From Paralvinella palmiformis (Eukaryota; Annelida; Polychaeta; Terebellida; Alvinellidae): 64,000 bases of DNA. Below are positions 48,562 through 59,494 of this stretch, piece after piece. Made by a program: the position numbers and the translations under genes. The stretch is from the NCBI GenBank assembly GCA_025642065.1, contig JAODUP010000066.1, positions 449,001-513,000 of the forward strand, in the 5' to 3' direction. Numbering within the stretch: the stretch's first letter is position 1; every line of letters begins with the position of its first letter. Below the pieces are notes generated by a model that was given only the letters and a program-made list of their open reading frames with translations, did not search any database and was not told where the DNA came from.

Positions 48562-48734
48562 AGATGTGGTCTAACGGTAGCGTGTTAGACCCCAGATCAC
48601 TACCACCCGTGTTGGAATCTCGGCGTGTTCATATCTAAAGGTTGTTTCGTCTTTGACTTCGCTTCATTACCTTTGGAGGTCGCTCGGCCCATTTAGCCTA
48701 CCACGTGTACAAACTGGCCGTAAAACATCAATCA
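48562..48734 (+). repeat. SINE family 1, best full-length copy with target-site duplication
   Basis: The body is flanked by an exact 12-base direct repeat (tcttgagcccct at 48550-48561 and 48735-48746), direct evidence of retroposition. The head has gtggtctaacggtagcgtgt (box A) and gtgttggaatctcggcgtg (box B). The body continues ggaggtcgctcggcccattt and agcctacc to a short catcaatca tail. Confidence 0.85.
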
Positions 48735-48746
48735 TCTTGAGCCCCT

Positions 48747-49501
48747 GGAAATTTCTTAATCACATTTTTTATAAATAGGTAATAAAGCCAATTTGGGTCC
48801 CTTCAATTTCCTATTGATAATATGCCTTACTTGGCTATCTATGCAACAGTATATTGATCAATTTAAAAGCTGAGCACAGCCACTTTTTACAGAAAGCTAG
48901 TGGCCAAGCGAGCCGCAATTCACCGTTCTCCCAAGGAAATGTTGGAAATTGAAGTCCCTACCATTTACCAATTATTCGCTTAATTAGGTTAACACGTGAA
49001 ATTCTATTCATCCACCGTGTATTGAATTCCATGCCATTCAGGCAAATGTTTCCGGTTTAGATTTTGTTTTAGTGGCATCTTTATCTATGACGTGGTTCTT
49101 AGAATTACCGCGTAATTTGATACTCTCCAACACCCCTTCACAAAACAATGGTCCTCTTCAGTACACGGTGTATCGTTCTTCTAGCTTTTAACCACAAACC
49201 AAACGATTATCACACCACGGCCGTTGGAATTGTCTTTTTCAGAATTCTGCAGAAACTTGTTAATTATCACATGAAGGCTTCTTGGACTCTTCGGTTGTTA
49301 CTCGTTATTCTTTTGTGGGAAGCTCTCGAGGAAAGGTGATCACCACAGGCTTAATTAAAAAGGCTAACATTTAGAAACAACAACCCCTACCATATGAAGA
49401 CTAACAATATGCTTGCCACGTGGCTTTGTTTGTATTTTACAAAATTACTCAAAAGTAAGAAATATAGGTAAATTTTGAATGGCATGGTTTCTATAATACG
49501 T
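48747..49501. other. intergenic, no gene recognised
   Basis: Between the convergent CARD and TSR genes. Short frames only. Confidence 0.55.
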
Positions 49502-49697
49502 TGATGATGATGGTGATGATTGGTGTTTTACGGCCACTTTTATGCACATGGTAGGCTAAATGGGCCGAGCGACTTCCAAAGGTAATGAAGCGAAGTCAAA
49601 GATGAAACAACCTTCAGATATACCCACGCCGAGATTCGAACACGGGTTCCAGTGATCTGTGGCCCAATACGCTGCCTCAAGACCACAGAGGCGCCCT
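49502..49697 (-). repeat. SINE family 1 copy
   Basis: On the minus strand: ggcgcctctgtggtcttgag, then gtgttcgaatctcggcgtgg, ctgaaggttgtttcatcttt, the cctttggaagtcgctcggcc block and a (CAT)n tail. It sits just downstream of the last TSR exon. Confidence 0.78.
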
Positions 49698-50426
49698 TAC
49701 ATATTACGTTACTTGTTTGTTAACATAGCAAGGTTTATTCATTTACCTTTTTATTTTAAGCTGGCTGTGCTTAAGCAGTTGTTAATAATTCTTTAAAAAA
49801 TATAAAACAAATATCCATTGAAAACGTCCCACAAACAAATATTCACCTACGAACTGTTTACTGAAAAGTGGTAAAATTCTTCCTTCCATTTCTGCTTATA
49901 TATATATATATATATATATATATAATGTAATCAATGCTTACAAACCTTTTCAGATAAATACCAGTAATATGTATCATGTATATGTAAAATAGCGTAATCA
50001 TTAAGAATCTGAACGTTAGTTTTAGTACTGAAGTAATAAACATATATTTTTAATGTGTATGTTATACTTGGATAAAAGCATTTAATATCCTAACATGTAA
50101 CTAATTGATACGCTGGTTGTTGGATTTCATCAAAAAGCTACATCACGTCTTCCGTAAGGAGAGCTATTCACGCTTAAACACGACTTTACCTGATATTCAC
50201 TAACGTTATGTTATTCATAACTGGATACTCACTCACTCCTGTAATATTATGGATCAGTCGGTGCAACATTTACTCATTTCATACCCTATCATCGACAGAC
50301 ATTCATAATTACAGACGTTCTTAGTTAATTTGATCGTCACGATCTAAAGTATTTCGCGTGATGTTGCTGACGTCCATCATCCGAGTGACATCACCTTATC
50401 TTACACTTATCTTACACGTATTCATG
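49698..50426. other. downstream of the TSR gene, probable 3' UTR region
   Basis: Minus-strand ATTAAA-type hexamers occur near 50052 and 50081 and an AATAAA near 49733. None can be preferred from sequence alone. Confidence 0.35.
49898..49924. repeat. (TA)n microsatellite
   Basis: Pure TA run, 0.5 kb downstream of the TSR gene stop. Confidence 0.95.
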
Positions 50427-50995
50427 CTATAGTTGTGTAGCCTGCAGTTGTATATCAGTTATATCGGCCACCTCTCTGTATCTGGACTCTAGCTTCTTCC
50501 GTGCCATCGTGTTGAAGTTCTCCTCCTTATTCAGGTCGTTCTGATGCGGGATGTTGATGTTGTTGCTCAGTATCCGTTCGTTCTCCATCCGCACGCTGAC
50601 GTCGTCCAGGTTCACCGTCAACGGCTCGACGTCGGTGGTCATTACTGGCACATAGTCCGACAGCACCTCCGCCGGTTTGACGTCACGGCTGGCCCTGGTG
50701 GCCTTGCCTGATTTCGTAGACGAAGAAGTTTGTTTTCCCTTCTTCTTCGTGGTCGAGCGAAGCCGTTTGCTTCTCGGCTTCTTCTTTGTTGGAGGAGGCT
50801 CTTTGCCCGTTACTCGCGACCAGAAGTGTTGCATGTTGGTCCTCATGAAGGCGAAGTGACGATGGATCGTAAGTAAGTCCATGACGGCGAACGCGGCCAA
50901 CATCGTGAAGACGAAGGCCAAGCCTATGATGCCGATTCCTATTGCACCCGGAGCTTCCATGGGCTCGTCATCCGGCAATATAGAATGGTACTTAT
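50427..50995 (-). CDS. TSR gene last exon: transmembrane helix and cytoplasmic tail
   Basis: Acceptor tatctttccag type site; the exon opens with AT, which completes an aspartate codon from the previous exon. After a short acidic stalk (DKYHSILPDDEPMEAPG) comes a hydrophobic helix of about 24 residues. A tail follows with HRHFAFMRTNMQHF next to the membrane, a poly-basic stretch (TKKKPRSKRLRSTTKKKGKQ), Ser/Thr-rich sequence, a YVPV tyrosine motif and a C-terminal amphipathic part ending in QLQATQL. The stop is at 50427-50429. No known signalling domain is recognised in the tail. Confidence 0.85.
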
Positions 50996-51057
50996 CTGGA
51001 AAGGAGGGGGGGGGGGGAGGAAATTATTAATTGATAGATGGGAAATGAATATATATA

Positions 51058-51113
<56 letters not shown>

Positions 51114-52753
51114 AGAGAGAAAAATTATATTTCGTGGAAGAGATATTATAGACATGTACAGAGACAAGTAGATATATAGAAACTGCCTGCTTATTTATTT
51201 ATTTATATAGTGATGGTAAATTGAGTGATAGATTGAATGATAGATAGAACCATAGATAGAATGATAAATATATAGTCATATAGCAAGATGTATAGATAGA
51301 TAGGAAGGTAGATAGATAGATAGAGAGATAGACAGGCAGATTAATAGATTTATAAACAGACAGATAGACCGATATATCGATTGATAGATCGATAGACATA
51401 TAGATAGATCGATAGATAGACAAACAGAGATAGACCGACCGACAGACAGACAGACCGACAGATAGATAGATAGACAGATCAACAGACAGCGAGGATGATA
51501 AGCACTGACATTCATAGAAAAACAGAAGACGTATATATTAATAATAACAGACATATCTGGATACCTTCGCACTGCTGCATGTTACAGCTTCTATTAAGAA
51601 CTTCCCTTCCTGTACACGGCAAGCCGCCATAAGCTGGCGGTGGATTATCACAAGTTCTGTTCTTGAACGTAAAGCCTCCATTACACTCGGCGCTACACGG
51701 TCTCCACCGGGTCCATGGCGTCCACACACCATCCACTGTAATATTACGATATATCACCGATCAATGGCTGATTTGGTTTGCTGTTCTTTAACCAAGATCG
51801 TTGTGACGTCATGAAACTTATGTTAAAGATCACCTCTATTAAAATAACTAATCTTCCCCAAAGCGTTGCAAGTGCGCAGTTTTTTCGTTAACCACGTGCT
51901 AATCAAATAAGTAATCATATCAACGGTTGATATGAATACAGCATCTTTTTTAACTGCGCACCGAAAGCAACATCACACTTTGCTTCCTCTGGTTCATCTA
52001 TCAATGGGTGGTGCAGTTACAATGCATTCGGCTTATTTTAGACAATCTAATTCAAGATCACTGCATATTTTAACGCTAATGTTTTAGACGATAAACCTGT
52101 AACATAGTCCATATTTAGGCGGAATATCATGAAACGGTCGTCATTATGACGCATGTTATGCTGCTTATATTGTTCATTGTAATTGTACATTCAAATTATG
52201 TTGGTAATAAACAATGCTGGATAATGCATTTGTTAGCACATCAGTTCAACTCCAAATTGCCCACGTATATATGGAGTGCGTGCGTGTGTGTGTGTGCGTG
52301 CGTGCGTGCGTGCCTGCGTGTGTGTATTATGTCAGATTACGTGTTCTTTTTGACAAACCACTTTTTAATAAAGTCCTAATAATACCTGTTAATCGTTTTC
52401 ATTCATGATTCAGAAAATCAGTGAGTCATCAAATCAGATAATTTTCAGTTGATCAGAAACAAATCGATGACTACATAGAGTGTAGACCTTCTAGGGATTT
52501 TCTGGAGCTAGATTTCACTCATACAAGTTATCTGAGAATGGCGAATTAATACGTTATGATATGATGTGTATCACTTTGTTCGCAAGATTTAAAAAAGAAA
52601 ATTGCCACAAACTTTGTGGAACGACCGTACAATGTTTAAAGTATATTGACAGATATATTCCAGATATGTTTTAAGGACTTTTGATTTGGTTAAAAACTAA
52701 CGGCTTTTCTCACATGTAATTTGTAATTGTCCCCAACTTCTCAAGAAAGAATC

Positions 52754-52829
<76 letters not shown>

Positions 52830-53391
52830 GGGTTATTAATTATATTCAAACAACACCTCGAATCAAAAATATAATTCATTTTATGACACTCAGAAGCATA
52901 CACTGAGTTGCCTCCAAATTGATGACATCGTATTTGCAGGAAATAGAACATTGAATAACTAATATGTTGTTTTTTAAAAAGCTAAACGAAAACCACCCAG
53001 AAAACAAAACAAACCCTTATTAATATACCTGGACACGGATCTTCCATGCAGGTCATGTTTTGCCAGTCTTCACCCAAACAATCCTTGCCTCCGTATTGCG
53101 GAAAAGGACTGGTACAGGAACGAATCCTTTGACGTCCCCCGCCACTACAGGTCTGTGAACACAGCGACCACGGAGACCAACCCGACCAGCCTCCATCGAC
53201 TAAAAGGAAACGAAACAGGAATGTTAAAAGGACAATGGAATAAAGACAAAGGTCTTATTTGGTTTCAGATGTACGAAGCATGTGAGCGTTTTGCGACAGG
53301 TCTTTTAAATAATAAAACGAGAGAACATGAAATGGATTTGAGCTTTTTGACATGCAATCTTAAGTAAGCCTCATAAATTGTGCTGGAACAC

Positions 53392-53449
<58 letters not shown>

Positions 53450-53614
53450 TACATACAAACACACACACAAGATTTACAAATTAAATGAGGTACTTTGTAT
53501 CTTAGAAAGTGACCCTCAGTAATTCTTTGTTCTATATATTTCTCTTGCTTGATCTATCTATCTATCTCTGTATCTATCTATCTAGCTATATATCTATATA
53601 TCTATCTATCTATG

Positions 53615-53677
<63 letters not shown>

Positions 53678-53735
53678 ATATATATATCTATCTACCTATC
53701 TACCTATCTATCTACCTATCTATCTATCTATCTAC

Positions 53736-53768
<33 letters not shown>

Positions 53769-54536
53769 CAGCTACATGTCTATGTATCTAGCGTTCTATA
53801 TATCGTTCTATCTATCGTTCTATCTACCCTTCTATAAATATATAAATAAGTATAAACAGCCAGTCGTAATTCGTTCCAACAACATTGACTTAGATTAAAT
53901 TATATCAGGAACAAGAGCAAGATAATGTTGTCAATGCACATACAATTATCCATTTGTATAAGCTACAATAGAAGACAAATTACAGTTACACTAGAAGCGT
54001 ATTTGAGACATAAATCGAACTTACTGACAGACTACTTTTATAAGTATTCAGTATTAATTGCATGCAAAAATAATAGACGCTTTGTTCCGAATTAGTCACT
54101 TCCCTCCCTCCACATCTCAGAGCTAACGTATAACACCTGAAAGTGGACGCTTTAAAAGGTAGACCTTTAAGTCTAAAACGATTAATGAAGCAGTAATATC
54201 CAAGAAACATACTAACTGGGACATTCCATGATGAAACAGTTGGTACTCTCTTCCGCTAAACCAAGACAATATTGTCCGCCGTTCAGAGGTTTTGGGTTAT
54301 CACATATTCTTTGGCGTTTAGTATAACCCCAGCCACACGAGACAGAACATGGCGTCCAGCCACCCCATAGAGACCATCCACCATCCACTGAATAACATAA
54401 AACAAGGAATTATAAGACTGTACTACGTCGATAAATGTTAATAAGTAAAAAAAGGTTCATTAACAAGATCATATCTTCAGGGAAAGGGTGTATAGAAGAT
54501 GAAAATTTTAATTTTATTACATAACATAACCCCCCC

Positions 54537-54588
<52 letters not shown>

Positions 54589-54604
54589 TGAGAGAGAGGT
54601 TTTC

Positions 54605-54638
<34 letters not shown>

Positions 54639-55030
54639 GGTAAAGTGTTTCAATTCCAATATATACAAAAATCACTAAGTCTGCGTTTGGTTTTTCATTT
54701 AAACTCATATCATCACTGATTCGGTAACCCGCTGGCGCCAGTCAACTATGCCAAGTTACATACCTGGACACCGCCGTAGTAGACAAGCCTCTACCTGTGA
54801 GTCGTCCCCTTTACAAGGAAGTCCGCCATACGTCGGAGTAGGATTATTACATGACCTGCTCCTTTTGCTAAATCCTTCACTACAAGATTTAGAACATGGG
54901 CTCCAACTACTCCAAGCCGACCACTGACCATTTACTGGAATCAATAACAACAATAACATTATGAACAAGTACAAATCCTCTGTAGGTACATTAAAGTGTA
55001 TTACTTGTTCCATACCTTTCATTATGTTGA

Positions 55031-55092
<62 letters not shown>

Positions 55093-55957
55093 CTCCAATT
55101 TAATTTGAAGTTAAGTGACATTCAACTGCCTCCAAGTACAGACAACGCTCACAAAAATAAACATAACAGGAAAGTATAATTTGGTGCAGATAATGTGCAT
55201 GCAGCATGCAACAAACACGAAGACATGTTAGTCTTAATTTAACATTTCGTGACATGGAAGTATAGAAGTTAATAAAATCACGGGTTTATGGGAGAAATAG
55301 GCCGGTATATTGGCGTTTTACCATCAGTACTGTATCGTATTTAGGATTTGCTGCTCGCACACGCACACATAAACACGCACACACATAAACACATAAACAC
55401 ACAAAACACGCAGACACACTCTCTCCATCCATCTATCTATCTATCTATCTCTCCCGCTCTACTCCACGTGGTTTTTGAAATTGATGTGGATGGCCATTTT
55501 TAATTCGTTTTTATGTAGGGATTGTTGTCTCTTCCACACCACTCACCAGGACACTCAACCTCAAAACAAGTTGCACTTTCATATCGTTCACCAACGCACG
55601 CACGACCTCCGTACGCAGGCACTGGCCTGTCGCACTTGCGTTCTCTCGTTCTCGTGCCGTTTGAGCACGTGACAGAGCATGACCCCCATTGGCTCCACGT
55701 CGACCAATCGCCGTTCACCGGACACGGAGTTGACGCACACGGTCTCAGTTCCACGTCGTGTCCCATGCAAGGCTGGCCACCATACAAAGGATCGGTACAC
55801 TCTCGTTTACGTCTCTGCTTTCCGTCAGCACAAGTCACCGAACACTCAGACCACGTTCCCCAAGCCGACCACACTCCGTGCACTGAAATGGTAAAGTGCA
55901 CTCGTATGTCGGCGTCCAGCGCGTGTGTGTTTGTGTGTATGTTTGTGTTTGTGTGTG

Positions 55958-55989
<32 letters not shown>

Positions 55990-58125
55990 AAGTTGGGAGT
56001 TAACTCGTTTATCCAACCAAGATTTATATCGAACTCCGGCCATACCAATATTACTGTATTTTGTTTGAAAGCATAGGACTGGCTAAGGGTTGGTAAGTGA
56101 GGGACCTATAGACTTGTCATCTAGTCACACGTAAGAGAAGTGACTGAAACCCGACGTCACTGGAAAAAGACATGACATGAACACACTATTTAAGTGATGG
56201 ATGTCCCCGGCTCTTGATACGGATAATGTTGTGATTCGATTTCAAAACCCGGGTTATGCGCAGCTGTGTAATATTAGCTGCATCTATAATGGTTTCAAAT
56301 GGTATTTTTTGTACGTGCTTTCGCTTTTGTACGTAGCCTGCATGTAGCCGCTTCCTTGTGGGCGTAACATATTTGTCGCACACGAAAGGCGGATTAGCTG
56401 GGCCTCACACGTTTATGAGTAGCCCAGACACTTGTATAGGTTTACGATTGTACAGATACGTGAAAATGTGAAACATTTTATATTTAGATTGATGTATGTA
56501 TAATTGTATTTATGCATATTGGGGTATAGGGCTCAAAAGATGTTTAGATGTTGTTTTGAGCCAGTGCCACTATATATTTACCCTAAAACACACACATACA
56601 CACACAACACACACAAACACTCTCTGTCTATCTCTATTCGCCACAAGGTGTTTGAAATTGATGTGGATGGCCATTTTTAATTCGTTTTTATGTAGGGATT
56701 GTTGTCTCTTCCACACCACTCACCAGGACACTCAACCTCAAAACAAGTTGCACTTTCATATCGTTCACCAACGCACGCACGACCTCCGTACGCAGGCACT
56801 GGCCTGTCGCACTTGCGTTCTCTCGTTCTCGTGCCGTTTGAGCACGTGACAGAGCATGACCCCCATTGGCTCCACGTTGACCAATCGCCGTTCACCGGAC
56901 ACGGAGTTGACGCACACGGTCTCAGTTCCACGTTGTGTCCCAAGCAAGGCTGGCCACCATACAAAGGAACGGTACATTCTCGTTTACGCTTCTGCTTGCC
57001 ACCAGCACAAGTCACCGAACACTCAGACCACGCTCCCCAAGCCGACCACACTCCGTGCACTGAAATGGTAAAGTGCACTCGTATGTCGGCGTCAAGCTTG
57101 TGTGTGTGTTTGGGTGTTTATGTTTGTGTGTGTGTGTGTGTGTGCGCGCGCGCGAGCGTGTTTACGTATGTGCATATGTGCGTATGTGCGTTTACGTTGG
57201 GAGTCAACTCGTTTATCCGACCAAGATTCATATCGAACACCGGTCATAGCAGTATTGCTGTACTTTGTTTGAAAGCATAGGACTGGCTAAGGGTTTGTAA
57301 GTGAGGGGCCTTTAGACTTGATACGGATAATATTGTCAATCGATTTCTAAACACGTTCTGCGCAGCTGCGTACTATTAGCTGCATCCATAATCGGATATG
57401 TTCCAGTATGTGCGCGTATGTGTCGGCGTGTACGTGCGTGCTTGCGTGCGTGCGTGCATGGGTGCGTGCGTGCGTGGGTATATGTGCACATGCATCAACT
57501 GTTCCTGGATTGATTCACTGGGGAACACCAGCAATGGATTTTCCCGTCATATTTTAATTTATATCGTAAAATCCCCCGTTCGACAGAACGATACATCATA
57601 ACTCAGCAACTTGTTAGCAGAAAGATCTTACCTGGACAGGGAGATCCAGAACAAAGCATGGTTTCGTTCGCTAATCCGGGACAGTCGTTTCCCCCATACA
57701 GTGGGAGCGGGTTATCACACGTGCGATAACGCTGCGTTGTTCCGCCTCCACACGTGACTGGGCACGTGACCCAGTTAGACCACACCGACCAAGCGCCATC
57801 TACTGGACATAATTTCTCGTTACACGCGTCCGTTTCACTAGCGTCACCATCACACGAGTGTCCGCCATATTCTGGAGCAGGATTGTCACAGGTACGCCTT
57901 CTGGATCTGCTCCCGCCACCGCATGACGTGGAACAAGGAGTCCAGGGTGTCCAGGGTGACCATAAACCATCCACTGAAAACGTAGTACTTACGGATAGGA
58001 AAATATAGGTAATACGAATAGGAAAATAGAGGTAATAATAATAATAGGGTAACATAGAAAATGAAAATAAGCACATAAACGTCATATAATTGGCAAATAT
58101 AGGTAATAACAAGAGAAAAATAACA

Positions 58126-58156
<31 letters not shown>

Positions 58157-58574
58157 GGCAAAATTAAGAATTGGGTAATAACAGAAAAATACAAATATTT
58201 TCATGTTATTTTGTATATATCCAGAGACGTACACTAGTGATAAACAAAACATAATTAAGGTATTGTACAAAATACGGTAGTTTGTCCTTATTATAACCCT
58301 TCGGTGTATACATCATGTGAACGGCACACACACACACAAAAAACACACACACACGAAACCCGCGCACGAACATAGGTGCGCAGGGGCCCACACAAAGAAG
58401 CAACTAAGCACAGCTGATATAAGGTCAGACATGATTAAACTTGTTAAACATTTTGTTTAAACCTGACCCATATGGCGATAGTCAAATTATTCCGATAGTT
58501 GCGTCTGAAAAATGGGCGCAAGTATCTAATACAAAACGTGTATATGTTTTTTTTCTGCATCCATTTGAAAGGAC

Positions 58575-58654
<80 letters not shown>

Positions 58655-59494
58655 GCCTTATCATCCACTTGCCTCTCGTCACAGTGTACACTTGCCAAAC
58701 TAAGACGGTTTATTTCCCATCCATATACACGATATATACAAAACCTCTCAAAGGGTACCCTCTATTTAAAGAGTGTCAGATGCACAATCAAAACTAACAT
58801 TTATAGCAATTGATAGTGGTTTCCTGCGTGTACATGTGCATGTATATGCGTGAATGCGAAGAAATATTAATTTGACGGTATGGAACTTGACTCGAGAAGA
58901 AAGAAAGCTTTTGGGGAACATCTACTGAGTTTGTTAGACAGTAGGCTCAGATTGGGTGTTGTGTGCAAACATAGCAAGAGGTAAGCAATAAAAAAAGTTT
59001 ATTATAACATGCACTGAAATATATAGACACGAATAGCCACATTAACCCGTTTTTCTACTTATATAACAAATGATGTTTTATAGTGCGTACACACCTAGAG
59101 AGCAATGTCTTAACAGGAAGCTTAAAGAAAATCGGGGTTATTAAGTCCTAATTGCAGCTATTATAGCATTAACGTAGACACGATATAATTCGATTGCTAA
59201 ATATCTCAGGCTTGTTGAGAACAAGGGAACACAAAATCGACACAGATGTGGCTGGGATGCACCAACAAGGAAGATAACAAGAGGAAAATGGAATTTGTAA
59301 TAAGTAAAACGGTGAGTGCGTACCAGGACAGTATCCGCCAAAGCAACTTTCTGACATCGTGTCAACTCCAGGACATTGAAGTCCACCAAACTTTGGGGCG
59401 GGATTGGTACAGTACCTCTTGCGCGTGCGCAGACCATTAGCACACGTGACATCGCAAGAGCTCCACGTCGTCCAGACGGACCAACCTCCATTTA
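50427..59494 (-). CDS. multi-TSR single-pass membrane protein (5' end not seen)
   Basis: Nine exons on the minus strand, all joined in phase 1, read 59494-59324, 57973-57632, 57059-56724, 55882-55547, 54934-54764, 54387-54217, 53199-53029, 51735-51565 and 50995-50427, giving about 812 residues. Eleven thrombospondin type 1 repeats each show the W-x-x-W-x-x-W ladder, C-S-x-T-C-like O-fucosylation site, basic R strand and six cysteines. A transmembrane helix (AIGIGIIGLAFVFTMLAAFA) and a Lys/Arg-rich cytoplasmic tail follow. The layout resembles coadhesin- or hemicentin-type extracellular adhesion proteins, but no VWA, Ig or EGF domain is visible. A receptor or adhesion role at the cell surface is inferred. 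No signal-peptide exon was found before 64000, so the N-terminus is missing. The introns are loaded with AT, CA and TATC microsatellites. Confidence 0.85.
51060..51112. repeat. (AT)n microsatellite next to the last TSR exon
   Basis: Pure AT run in the last intron of the TSR gene. A G12 run lies at 51006-51017, within about 25 bases of the last exon's acceptor. Confidence 0.95.
51220..51480. repeat. degenerate (GATA)n microsatellite
   Basis: Imperfect GATA/GACA tetranucleotide array in the last intron of the TSR gene. Confidence 0.9.
51565..51735 (-). CDS. TSR gene exon: single TSR (membrane-proximal)
   Basis: 171 bases, phase 1 at both ends; acceptor cgtaatattacag, donor gtatcc. Reads DGVWTPWTRWRPCSAECNGG and ends NMQQCE. 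The O-fucosylation site has glutamate in place of Ser/Thr (CSAEC), so this repeat is probably not fucosylated there. Confidence 0.86.
52756..52829. repeat. palindromic (TAA)n/(TTA)n microsatellite
   Basis: A run of about 12 AAT-type triplets switches directly to about 11 ATT-type triplets, making a near-perfect inverted repeat with no loop. Confidence 0.95.
53029..53199 (-). CDS. TSR gene exon: single TSR
   Basis: 171 bases, phase 1 at both ends; acceptor cgtttccttttag, donor gtatat. Reads DGGWSGWSPWSLCSQTCSGG and ends EDPCPG. It has the full tryptophan ladder and six cysteines. The spliced junction codon with the preceding exon is isoleucine rather than valine. Confidence 0.84.
53393..53446. 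repeat. (CA)n microsatellite
   Basis: Pure AC run in a TSR-gene intron. Confidence 0.95.
53551..53768. repeat. (TATC)n microsatellite
   Basis: Long TATC tetranucleotide array in a TSR-gene intron, with TACC and TATA variants. Confidence 0.95.
54217..54387 (-). CDS. TSR gene exon: single TSR
   Basis: 171 bases, phase 1 at both ends; acceptor atgttattcag, donor gttagt (less usual). Reads DGGWSLWGGWTPCSVSCGWG and ends IMECP. No long open frame surrounds it, so it is easily missed, but its length, six cysteines and phase all match its neighbours. Confidence 0.82.
54540..54636. repeat. two (AT)n microsatellites
   Basis: AT runs at 54542-54585 and 54609-54635 in a TSR-gene intron, separated by gatgagagagaggttttccg. 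Confidence 0.95.
54764..54934 (-). CDS. TSR gene exon: single TSR
   Basis: 171 bases, phase 1 at both ends; acceptor ttattgattccag, donor gtatgt. Reads NGQWSAWSSWSPCSKSCSEG and ends RRCPG. The O-fucosylation position has CSKSCS, lacking the usual final glycine. Confidence 0.88.
55036..55091. repeat. (AT)n microsatellite
   Basis: Pure AT run of about 55 bases in a TSR-gene intron. Confidence 0.95.
55547..55882 (-). CDS. TSR gene exon: two TSRs (duplicate copy A)
   Basis: 336 bases, phase 1 at both ends, with the same acceptor and donor sequence as copy B. First repeat HGVWSAWGTWSECSVTCADG. Both copies keep open frames and splice sites, so the duplication adds two TSRs without breaking the reading frame. 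Confidence 0.9.
56724..57059 (-). CDS. TSR gene exon: two TSRs (duplicate copy B)
   Basis: 336 bases, phase 1 at both ends; acceptor tttaccatttcag, donor gtgagt. First repeat HGVWSAWGAWSECSVTCAGG, second NGDWSTWSQWGSCSVTCSNG. It is a near-identical copy of the exon at 55547-55882, 1177 bases away. The second TSR is identical in protein and the first differs at six residues. Confidence 0.9.
57632..57973 (-). CDS. TSR gene exon: two TSRs
   Basis: 342 bases, exactly twice the single-TSR exon length, phase 1 at both ends (acceptor ctacgttttcag, donor gtaaga). It encodes two complete TSRs beginning DGLWSPWTPWTPCSTSCGGG and DGAWSVWSNWVTCPVTCGGG. Both have the CxxS/TCG O-fucosylation consensus intact, which most other repeats in this protein lack. 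Confidence 0.88.
58120..58156. repeat. (TAA)n microsatellite
   Basis: TAA triplet run, upstream of the two-TSR exon at 57632-57973 in transcription order. Confidence 0.9.
58573..58655. repeat. compound (CA)n(TA)n(CA)n microsatellite
   Basis: Lies in the 1.35-kb intron between the first and second visible TSR exons. Confidence 0.95.
59324..59494 (-). CDS. TSR gene exon: single TSR (most N-terminal seen)
   Basis: 171 bases, phase 1 at both ends. Acceptor ttttttcgtcag, donor gtacgc. Reads NGGWSVWTTWSSCDVTCANG and ends YCPG. It has the tryptophan ladder and six cysteines. It is the first exon seen in transcription order; earlier exons are expected upstream. Confidence 0.85.

Larger units (their letters stand above)
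55470..57392. repeat. recent direct tandem duplication spanning a TSR exon
   Basis: Unit A is about 55470-56290 and unit B about 56648-57392, an exon-to-exon offset of 1177 bases. Homology covers the exon, its flanking intron and a downstream block (cgtttatccaaccaagatt versus cgtttatccgaccaagatt; gcgcagctg then attagctgcatc). Unit B lacks part of the segment near 56107-56211. (GT)n tracts inside differ in length. Confidence 0.88.

Noticed and set aside
55522..57280. Long plus-strand frames (184 and 193 codons) antisense to the duplicated TSR exons
   Set aside because: They are mirror images of exons with strong TSR domains on the minus strand. They run into microsatellite sequence and have no domain pattern of their own.
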